Source: Fallopia convolvulus
Lineage: Eukaryota > Streptophyta > Magnoliopsida > Caryophyllales > Polygonaceae
Assembly (NCBI GenBank): GCA_964016875.1
Contig: OZ024730.1
Location: 29,055,295-29,119,294 of the forward strand
Direction: 5' to 3'
DNA: 64,000 nucleotides
Under the pieces are notes generated by a model. That model was not told the DNA's origin. It searched no databases and was given only the letters and a program-made list of their open reading frames with translations. The position numbers were made by a program, and so were the translations under genes. Each line of letters opens with the position of its first letter. Position 1 is the stretch's first letter. Shown here in pieces: positions 53,901 to 64,000 of the stretch.

Positions 53901-55165
53901 GATCACTAGTCAATTTTAAAAGGCCAAAGGAGAAAAAACAATTGAACTTTAAAGACATCTAGGCATAAGCATAAAGAATGAGGATAGTATCAAGCCAATA
54001 AGCACATTCTACATTACAAAATCAAGATCGATCGAATAAAAGTATAAATTCGAACCTTGAAACCGAATCCACATTTAGGAGTGACATTTACATGGACATT
54101 TCATCGAACACTTGGCGTGCAATGCTAGGTCACAAGTCATTTTAAAGGCAAAACGAGAAAAAGGAAGTGACCTTTTAAATATATCTAGGCATAAGCATAA
54201 AAAATGAGTATAGTGTCAAGCCAATAAGCACATTCTGCACTACAAAATCACGACAGATCGAATGAAAGCATCAATTCGAACCTATAAACCGAATGCCACA
54301 TTTAGGATGGACATTTACATGAACATTTCATGGAACACTTGGCATGCAATTGTAGATCCCAAGTCAATTTTTTAAAGGAAAAAGGACAAAAAAAACAAGT
54401 GAACTTTAGAGACATCTAGGTATATGCATAAATAATGAGAATAGTATCAAGCCAATAAGCACATTCTGCACTAAAAAATCAAGACCGATCGAATAAAAGC
54501 ATAAATTCAAACCTAGAAACAGAATCCACATTTAGGAGTGATATTTACATGGACATTTCATCGAGCACTTGGCGTGTAATGTTAGATCACAAGTCATTTT
54601 AATGGCAAAAGGAGAAAAAGCAAGTGAACTTTAAATATATCTAGGAATAAGCATAAATAAATGAGTATAGTGTCAAGCCAATTAGCATATTCTACAATAC
54701 AAAATCAAGACTTCATCGAATAAAAGCATAACTTCAAACCAAGAAACCGAATCCAAATTTAGGAGTGACATTTACATGGACATTCATCGCACACTTGGCG
54801 CGCAATGTTAGATCACTAGTCAATTTTTAAAGGCCAAAGGAGAAAAAACAAGTGAACTTTAAAGACATCTAGGCATAAGCATAAAGAATGAGGATAGTAT
54901 CAAGCCAATAAGCACATTTTCCATTACAAAATCAAGACTTGATCGAATAAAAGCATAACTTCAAACCGAGAAACCGAATCCACATTTACGAGTGACATTT
55001 ACATGGACATTGATCGAACACTTGGCGCGCGATGTTAGATCAATAGTCAATTTTTACAGGCCAAAGGAGAAAAAACAAGTGAACTTTACAGACATCTAGG
55101 CATAAGCATAAAGAATGAGGATAGTATCAAGCCAATAAGCACACTCTACACTACAAAATCAAGAC
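47940..55165 (+). repeat. Blocks with type-C monomers duplicated 5,670 bp apart
   Basis: cttggcgtgcaatg is at 48441 and 54111, the gccaca start of the C monomer at 48625 and 54295, and cattcatcgcacac at about 49111 and 54781, all 5,670 bp (25 monomers) apart. Shared stretches are about 47940-49490 and 53610-55160. A third, shorter copy of the core is at about 51615-52430. The text between is assembled from monomers also seen at 46.9-47.9 and 56-59.8 kb. Confidence 0.8.
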
Positions 55166-55905
55166 GGAACGAATAAAAGCATAAATTCGAACCTAGAAAC
55201 CAAATCCACATTTAGGAGGGACATTTACATGAACATTTCATCGAACACTTGGCATGCAATTGTAGATCTCAAGTCAATTTTTTAAAGGATAAAGGACAAA
55301 AAAAACAAGTGAACTTTAAAGACATCTAGGTATATGTGTAAATAATGAGAATAATATCAAGCCAATAAGCACATTCTGCACTACAAAATCAAGACCGATC
55401 GAATAAAAACATAAATTCGAACCTAGAAAAAGAATCCACATTTAGGAGTGATATTTACATGGACATTTCATCGAGCACTTGGCGTGTAATGTTAGATCAC
55501 AAGTCATTTTAATGGCAAAAGGAGAAAAAGCAAGTGAACTTTAAATATATCTAGGAATAAGCATAAAAAAATGAGTATAGTGTCAAGCCAATTAGCATAT
55601 TCTACAATACAAAATCAAGACTTGATCGAATAAAAGCATAACTTCAAACCAAGAAACCGAATCCAAATTTACGAGTGACATTTACATGGACATTCATCGA
55701 ACACTTGGCGCGCAATGTTAGATCACTAGTCAATTTTTAAAGGCCAAAGGAGAAAAAACAAGTGAACTTTAAAGACATCTAGGCATAAGCATAAAGAATG
55801 AGGATAGTATCAAGCCAATAAGCACATTTTACACTAGAAAATCAAGATGGATCGAATAAAAGCATAACTTCAAACAAAGAAACCGAATCCACATTTAGGA
55901 GTGAC

Positions 55906-58900
55906 ATTTACATGGACATTCATCGAACACTTGGCGCGCAATGTTAGATCAATAGTCAATTTTTAAAGGCCAAAGGAGAAAAAACAAGTGAACTTTAAAG
56001 ACATCTAGGCATAAGCATAAAGAATGAGGATAGTATTAAGCCAATAAGCACATTCTACACTACAAAATCAAGATGGATCCAATAAAAGCATAAATTCGAA
56101 CCTAGAAACCGAATCCACATTTAGGAGTGACATATACATGGACATTTCATCGAACACTTGGCGCACAATGTTAGATCAATAGTCAATTTTTAAAGGCCAA
56201 AGGAGAAAAAACAAGTGAACTTTAGAGACCTCTAGGCATAAGCATAAAGAATGAGGATAGTATCATGCCAATAAGCACATTCTACACTACAAAATCAAGA
56301 TGGATCGAATAAAAGCATAAATTCGAACCTAGAAACCGAATCCACATTTAGGAGTGACATTTACAAGGAAATTTCATCGAACACTTGGCGCGCAATGTTA
56401 GATCACAAGTCCATTTAAAGGCAAAGGGAGAAAAAACAAGTGAACTTTAAAGACATCTAGGCATAAGCATAAAGAATGAGGATAGTATCAAACCAATAAG
56501 CACATTCTACACTACAAAATCAAGACGGAACAAATAAAAGCATAAATTCGAACCTAGAAACCGAATCCACATTTAGGAGTGACATTTACATGGACATTTC
56601 ATCGAACACTTGGCGCGCAATTTTAGATCACAAGTCATTTTAATGGCAAAAGGAGAAAAAGCAAGTGAACATTAAATATATCTAGGCATAAGCATAAAAA
56701 AATGAGTATAGTGTCAAGCCAATTAGCACATTTTGCACTACAAAATCAAGAACTTATCGAATAAAAGCATAACTTCTAACCAAGAAACCGAATCCACATT
56801 TAGGGGTGACATTTACATGGACATTCATCGAACATTTGGCACGCAATGTTAGATCACTAGTCAATTTTTAAAGGCCAAAGGAGAAAAAACAAGTGAATTT
56901 TAAAGACATCTAGGCATAAGCATAAAGAATGAGGATAGTATCAAGCCAATAAGCACATTCTACATTACAAAATCAAGACTTGATCGAATAAAAGCATAAC
57001 TTCAAACCAAGAAACCGAATCCAAATTTAGGAGTGACATTTACATGGACATTCATCGCACACTTGGCGCGCAATGTTAGATCACTAGTCAATTTTTAAAG
57101 GCCAAAGGAGAAAAAACAAGTGAACTTTAAAGACATCTAGGCATAAGCATAAAGAATGAGGATAGTATCAAGCCAATAAGCACATTTTCCATTACAAAAT
57201 CAAGACTTGATCGAATAAAAGCATAACTTCAAACCGAGAAACCGAATCCACATTTACGAGTGACATTTACATGGACATTCATCGAACACTTGGAGCGCGA
57301 TGTTAGATCAATAGTCAATTTTTAAAGGCCAAAGGAGAAAAAACAAGTGAACTTTAAAGACATCTAGGCATAAGCATAAAGAATGAGGATAGTATCAAGC
57401 CAATAAGCACACTCTACACTACAAAATCAAGATGGATCGAATAAAAGCATAAATTCAAACCTAGAAACCAAATCCACATTTAGGAGTGACATTTACATGG
57501 ACATTTCATCGAACACTTGGCGCGCAATGTTAGATCACAAGTCATTTTTAAGGCAGAAGGAGAAAAAACAAGTGAACTTTAAATATATCTAGGCATAAGC
57601 ATAAAAAAATGAGTATAGTGTCAAGCCAATTAGCATATTCTGCACTACAAAATCAAGACTTGATCGAATAAAAGCATAACTTCAAACTAAGAAACCGAAT
57701 CCACATTTAGGGGTGACATTTACATGGACATTCATCGAACACTTGGCGCGCAATGTTAGATCAATAGTCAATTTTTAAAGGCCAAAGGAGAAAAAACAAG
57801 TGAACTTTAAAGACATCTAGGCATAAGCATAAAGAATGAGGATAGTATTAAGCCAATAAGCACATTCTACACTACAAAATCAAGATGGATCCAATAAAAG
57901 CATAAATTCGAACCTAGAAACCGAATCTACATTTAGGAGTGACATATACATGGACATTTCATCGAACACTTGGCGCACAATGTTAGATCAATAGTCAATT
58001 TTTAAAGGCCAAAGGAGAAAAAACAAGTGAACTTTAGAGACCTCTAGGCATAAGCATAAAGAATGAGGATAGTATCATGCCAATAAGCACATTCTACACT
58101 ACAAAATCAAGATGGATCGAATAAAAGCATAAATTCGAACCTAGAAACCGAATCCACATTTAGGAGTGACATTTACAAGGAAATTTCATCGAACACTTGG
58201 CGCGCAATGTTAGATCACAAGTCCATTTAAAGGCAAAGGGAGAAAAAACAAGTGAACTTTAAAGACATCTAGGCATAAGCATAAAGAATGAGGATAGTAT
58301 CAAACCAATAAGCACATTCTACACTACAAAATCAAGACGGAACAAATAAAAGCATAAATTCGAACCTAGAAACCGAATCCACATTTAGGAGTGACATTTA
58401 CATGGACATTTCATCGAACACTTGGCGCGCAATTTTAGATCACAAGTCATTTTAATGGCAAAAGGAGAAAAAGCAAGTGAACATTAAATATATCTAGGCA
58501 TAAGCATAAAAAAATGAGTATAGTGTCAAGCCAATTAGCACATTTTGCACTACAAAATCAAGAACTTATCGAATAAAAGCATAACTTCTAACCAAGAAAC
58601 CGAATCCACATTTAGGGGTGACATTTACATGGACATTCATCGAACATTTGGCACGCAATGTTAGATCACTAGTCAATTTTTAAAGGCCAAAGGAGAAAAA
58701 ACAAGTGAATTTTAAAGACATCTAGGCATAAGCATAAAGAATGAGGATAGTATCAAGCCAATAAGCACATTCTACATTACAAAATCAAGACTTGATCGAA
58801 TAAAAGCATAACTTCAAACCAAGAAACCGAATCCAAATTTAGGAGTGACATTTACATGGACATTCATCGCACACTTGGCGCGCAATGTTAGATCACTAGT

Positions 58901-59529
58901 CAATTTTTAAAGGCCAAAGGAGAAAAAACAAGTGAACTTTAAAGACATCTAGGCATAAGCATAAAGAATGAGGATAGTATCAAGCCAATAAGCACATTTT
59001 CCATTACAAAATCAAGACTTGATCGAATAAAAGCATAACTTCAAACCGAGAAACCGAATCCACATTTACGAGTGACATTTACATGGACATTCATCGAACA
59101 CTTGGAGCGCGATGTTAGATCAATAGTCAATTTTTAAAGGCCAAAGGAGAAAAAACAAGTGAACTTTAAAGACATCTAGGCATAAGCATAAAGAATGAGG
59201 ATAGTATCAAGCCAATAAGCACACTCTACACTACAAAATCAAGATGGATCGAATAAAAGCATAAATTCAAACCTAGAAACCAAATCCACATTTAGGAGTG
59301 ACATTTACATGGACATTTCATCGAACACTTGGCGCGCAATGTTAGATCACAAGTCATTTGTAAGGCAGAAGGAGAAAAAACAAGTGAACTTTAAATATAT
59401 CTAGGCATAAGCATAAAAAAATGAGTATAGTGTCAAGCCAATTAGCATATTCTGCACTACAAAATCAAGACTTGATCGAATAAAAGCATAACTTCAAACT
59501 AAGAAACCGAATCCACATTTAGGGGTGAC
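55906..59529 (+). repeat. Eight-monomer higher-order repeat, two copies (1,812 bp)
   Basis: ttacaaggaaatttcatcg is at 56361 and 58173, ttcatcgcacacttgg at 57051 and 58863, and tggagcgcgatg at 57291 and 59103, each 1,812 bp apart. Copies are about 55906-57717 and 57718-59529. Very few differences are seen, for example aatccac/aatctac near 57925 and catttttaag/catttgtaag (57544/59356). Confidence 0.9.
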
Positions 59530-59732
59530 ATTTACATGGACATTCATCGAACATTTGGCACGCAATGTTAGATCACTAGTCAATTTTTAAAGGCCAAAGG
59601 AGAAAAAACAAGTGAACTTTAAAGACATCTAGGCATAAGCATAAAGAATGAGGATAGTATCAAGCCAATAAGCACATTTTACACTAGAAAATCAAGATGG
59701 ATCGAATAAAAGCATAACTTCAAACAAAGAAA

Positions 59733-62700
59733 CCGAATCCACATTTAGGAGTGACATTTACATGGACATTCATCGAACACTTGGCGCGCAATGTTAGATC
59801 AATAGTCAATTTTTAAAGGCCAAAGGAGAAAAAACAAGTGAACTTTAAAGACATCTAGGCATAAGCATAAAGAATGAGGATAGTATTAAGCCAATAAGCA
59901 CATTCTACACCACAAAATCAAGATGGATCCAATAAAAGCATAAATTCGAACCTAGAAACCGAATCCACATTTAGGAGTGACATATACATGGACATTTCAT
60001 CGAACACTTGGCGCACAATGTTAGATCACAAGTCATTTTAAAGGGAGAAAGAGAAAAAACAGGTGAACTTTAAAGACGTCTAGGCATAAGAATAAAGAAT
60101 GAGTATAGTATGAAGCCAATAAGCACATTCTACACTACAAAATCAAGATGGATCGAATAAAAGAATAAATTCGAACCTAGAAACCGAATCCACATTTAGG
60201 AGTGACATTTACATGGACATTTCATCGAACACTTGGCGTGCAACGTTAGATGACAAGTCATTTTAATGGCAAAAGGAGAAAAAGCAAGTGAACTTTAAAT
60301 ATATCTAGGCATAAGCATAAAAAAATGAGTATAGTGTCAAGCCAATTACCACATTCTACACTACAAAATCAAGACTTGATCGAATAAAAGCATATTTTCT
60401 AACCAAGAAACCGAATCCACATTTAGGAGTGACATTTACATGGACATTCATCGAACACTTGGCGCGCAATGTTAGATCACTAGTCAATTTTAAAAGGCCA
60501 AAGGAGAAAAAACAATTGAACTTTAAAGACATCTAGGCATAAGCATAAAGAATGAGGATAGTATCAAGCCAATAAGCACATTCTACATTACAAAATCAAG
60601 ATCGATCGAATAAAAGTATAAATTCGAACCTTGAAACCGAATCCACATTTAGGAGTGACATTTACATGGACATTTCATCGAACACTTGGCGTGCAATGTT
60701 AGGTCACAATTCATTTTAAAGGCAAAACGAGAAAAAGGAAGTGACCTTTTAAATATATCTAGGCATAAGCATAAAAAATGAGTATAGTGTCAAGCCAATT
60801 AGCACATTAAGCACTACAAAATCAAGACTTGATCGAATAAAAGCATAACTTCAAACCTAGAAACCGAATCCACATTTAGGAGTGACATTTACATGGACAT
60901 TTCATCGAATAGTTAGCGCGCAATGTTAGATCACTAGTCAATTTTTAAAGGCCAATGGAGAAAAAACAAGTGAACTTTAAAGACATCTATGCATAAGCAT
61001 AAAGAATGAGGATAGTATCAAGCCATTAAGCACATTATGCACTACAAAATCAAGACCGATCGAATAAAAGAATAAATTCGAACCTAGAAACCGAAAGCCA
61101 CATTTAGGAGTGATATTTACATGGACATTTCATCGAACACTTGGCGTGCAATGTTCGATCACAAGTCATTTTAAAGGCAAAAGGAGAAAAAGCAAGTGAA
61201 CTTTAAATATATCTAGGCATAAGCATAAAGAATGAGGATAGTATCAAGCCAATAAGCACATTCTACATTACAAAATCAAGATCGATCGAATAAAAGTATA
61301 AATTCGAACCTTGAAACCGAATCCACATTTAGGAGTGACATTTACATGGACATTCATCGAACACTTGGCGCGCAATGTTAGATCAATAGTCAATTTTTAA
61401 AGGCCAAAGGAGAAAAAACAAGTGAACTTTAAAGACATCTAGGCATAAGCATAAAGAATGAGGATAGTATTAAGCCAATAAGCACATTCTACACCACAAA
61501 ATCAAGATGGATCCAATAAAAGCATAAATTCGAACCTAGAAACCGAATCCACATTTAGGAGTGACATATACATGGACATTTCATCGAACACTTGGCGCAC
61601 AATGTTAGATCACAAGTCATTTTAAAGGGAGAAAGAGAAAAAACAGGTGAACTTTAAAGACGTCTAGGCATAAGAATAAAGAATGAGTATAGTATGAAGC
61701 CAATAAGCACATTCTACACTACAAAATCAAGATGGATCGAATAAAAGAATAAATTCGAACCTAGAAACCGAATCCACATTTAGGAGTGACATTTACATGG
61801 ACATTTCATCGAACACTTGGCGTGCAACGTTAGATGACAAGTCATTTTAATGGCAAAAGGAGAAAAAGCAAGTGAACTTTAAATATATCTAGGCATAAGC
61901 ATAAAAAAATGAGTATAGTGTCAAGCCAATTACCACATTCTACACTACAAAATCAAGACTTGATCGAATAAAAGCATATTTTCTAACCAAGAAACCGAAT
62001 CCACATTTAGGAGTGACATTTACATGGACATTCATCGAACACTTGGCGCGCAATGTTAGATCACTAGTCAATTTTAAAAGGCCAAAGGAGAAAAAACAAT
62101 TGAACTTTAAAGACATCTAGGCATAAGCATAAAGAATGAGGATAGTATCAAGCCAATAAGCACATTCTACATTACAAAATCAAGATCGATCGAATAAAAG
62201 TATAAATTCGAACCTTGAAACCGAATCCACATTTAGGAGTGACATTTACATGGACATTTCATCGAACACTTGGCGTGCAATGTTAGGTCACAATTCATTT
62301 TAAAGGCAAAACGAGAAAAAGGAAGTGACCTTTTAAATATATCTAGGCATAAGCATAAAAAATGAGTATAGTGTCAAGCCAATTAGCACATTAAGCACTA
62401 CAAAATCAAGACTTGATCGAATAAAAGCATAACTTCAAACCTAGAAACCGAATCCACATTTAGGAGTGACATTTACATGGACATTTCATCGAATAGTTAG
62501 CGCGCAATGTTAGATCACTAGTCAATTTTTAAAGGCCAATGGAGAAAAAACAAGTGAACTTTAAAGACATCTATGCATAAGCATAAAGAATGAGGATAGT
62601 ATCAAGCCATTAAGCACATTATGCACTACAAAATCAAGACCGATCGAATAAAAGAATAAATTCGAACCTAGAAACCGAAAGCCACATTTAGGAGTGATAT

Positions 62701-62810
62701 TTACATGGACATTTCATCGAACACTTGGCGTGCAATGTTCGATCACAAGTCATTTTAAAGGCAAAAGGAGAAAAAGCAAGTGAACTTTAAATATATCTAG
62801 GCATAAGCAT
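59733..62810 (+). repeat. Seven-monomer higher-order repeat, two copies (1,584-bp spacing)
   Basis: acaccacaaaatc is at 59907 and 61491, and gtgcaacgttagatgac near 60238 and 61822, 1,584 bp apart. The copies are about 59733-61225 and 61317-62810. They are joined by a chimeric monomer at about 61200-61320 that begins as type B and continues as type A. Confidence 0.88.
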
Positions 62811-63378
62811 AAAAAATGAGTATAGTGTCAAGCCAATAAGCACATTCTGCACTACAAAATCACGACAGATCGAATGAAAGCATCAATTCGAACCTAGAAA
62901 CCGAATGCCACATTTAGGAGGGACATTTACATGAACATTTAATCAAACACTTGGCATGGAATTGTAGATCTCAAGTCAATTTTTTAAAGGAAAAAGGACA
63001 ACAAAAACAAGTGAACTTTAAAGACATCTAGGCATAAGCATAAAGAATGAGGATAGTATCAAGCCAATAAGCACATTCTACACTACAAAATCAAGACGGA
63101 CCGAATAAAAGCATAAATTCGAACCTAGAAACCGAATCCACATTTAGGAGTGACATTTACATGGACATTTCATCGAACACTTGGCGCGCAATGTTAGATC
63201 ACAAGTCATTTTAAAGGCAGAAGGAGAAAAAACAAGTGAACTTTAAATATATCTAGGCATAAGCATAAAAAATGAGTATAGTGTCAAGCCAATAAGCACA
63301 TTCTGCACTACAAAATCACGACAGATCGAATGAAAGCATCAATTCGAACCTAGAAACCGAATGCCACATTTAGGAGGG

Positions 63379-63488
63379 ACATTTACATGAACATTTAATC
63401 AAACACTTGGCATGGAATTGTAGATCTCAAGATGGATCGAATAAAAGCATAACTTCAAACAAAGAAACCGAATCCACATTTAGGAGTG
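63379..63488 (+). repeat. Truncated hybrid monomer (about 110 bp)
   Basis: Successive acattt landmarks are at 63379 and 63489, only 110 bp apart instead of about 226. Type-C text up to tagatctcaag (63421-63431) is joined directly to atggatcgaataaaag, which normally lies over 100 bp further on. The shared bases tcaag at the join are a plausible microhomology. Confidence 0.88.
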
Positions 63489-64000
63489 ACATTTACATGG
63501 ACATTCATCGAACACTTGGCGCGCAATGTTAGATCAATAGTCAATTTTTAAAGGCCAAAGGAGAAAAAACAAGTGAACTTTAAAGACATCTAGGCATAAG
63601 CATAAAGAATGAGGATAGTATTAAGCCAATCAGCACATTCTACACTACAAAATCAAGATGGATCCAATAAAAGCATAAATTCGAACCTAGAAACCGAATC
63701 CACATTTAGGAGTGACATATACATGGACATTTCATCGAACACTTGGCGCACAATGTTAGATCAATAGTCAATTTTTAAAGGCCAAAGGAGAAAAAACAAG
63801 TGAACTTTAGAGACCTCTAGGCATAAGCATAAAGAATGAGGATAGTATCATGCCAATAAGCACATTCTACACTACAAAATCAAGATGGATCGAATAAAAG
63901 CATAAATTCGAACCTAGAAACCGAATCCACATTTAGGAATGACATTTACAAGGAAATTTCATCGAACACTTGGCGTGCAATGTTAGGTCACAAGTCATTT

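Larger units (their letters stand above)
16795..64000 (+). repeat. Satellite array, segment 3 (uninterrupted, about 47 kb)
   Basis: About 209 monomers of the same satellite, all in plus orientation, with no transposon or gene. Regions between the listed higher-order blocks (about 22.5-28.1, 33.2-36.9 and 38.1-41.9 kb) are mosaics of the same variant monomers in less regular order. One hybrid variant is common from about 26.4 to 45.2 kb: gaacattaatatatc (two bases shorter) with caagataattagc and cgaaccgagaaac. The open frame at 25089-25298 is read through B-type monomers and is not a gene. Confidence 0.97.

Noticed and set aside
1..64000. CRISPR-like regular repeats
   Set aside because: Monomers are about 226 bp with no short conserved repeat alternating with unique spacers, and no cas genes. 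The plant retroelements show a eukaryotic genome.
1..64000. CENP-B box or telomere repeats within the monomer
   Set aside because: No match to the CENP-B box core and no run of TTTAGGG or its complement (isolated atttagg does not repeat in tandem).

Overview
The window is almost entirely satellite DNA from a plant nuclear genome. A head-to-tail tandem repeat with a monomer of about 225-228 bp runs from base 1 to base 64000, always in the same orientation, and both window edges lie inside the array. It is interrupted only by two LTR-retrotransposon insertions. About 59 kb of satellite corresponds to roughly 260 monomers. There is no host gene, rRNA, tRNA gene or CRISPR array. The plant assignment rests on the two elements: a Ty3/gypsy-type element with an initiator-Met tRNA primer site and a plant-type gag, and a solo LTR that looks like Ty1/copia. 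I do not recognise the satellite family and cannot name the species.

Layout. (1) 1-3950: satellite in which two monomer types, A and B, mostly alternate. (2) 3951-7961: a 4.0-kb minus-strand LTR retrotransposon. It has both LTRs, a primer-binding site, a polypurine tract, a 5-bp target duplication and a truncated gag, but no pol. (3) 7967-15728: satellite with a 1,579-bp (seven-monomer) duplication and the first copy of a divergent monomer type C. (4) 15734-16789: a 1,056-bp solo LTR with a 5-bp target duplication. (5) 16795-64000: uninterrupted satellite carrying many local higher-order repeats: 1,580 bp x3, 902 bp x2, 2,255 bp x2, 676 bp x2, 1,352 bp x2.5, blocks spaced 5,670 bp apart, 1,812 bp x2 and 1,584 bp x2. 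All spacings are whole multiples of the monomer (3, 4, 6, 7, 8, 10 or 25 units).

Reading. The array appears to evolve by repeated segmental amplification with changing unit size, plus base changes concentrated at CpG sites. Divergent type-C monomers occur near 14.6 kb and again from 48.6 kb onward, but I saw none in the 17-46 kb stretch, which looks more recently homogenised and has no transposon. The Ty3/gypsy element interrupts only one copy of an older six-monomer duplication, so it inserted after that duplication. The short open frames inside the satellite are chance frames. The only coding remnant I support is the truncated gag at 5534-6196 on the minus strand.
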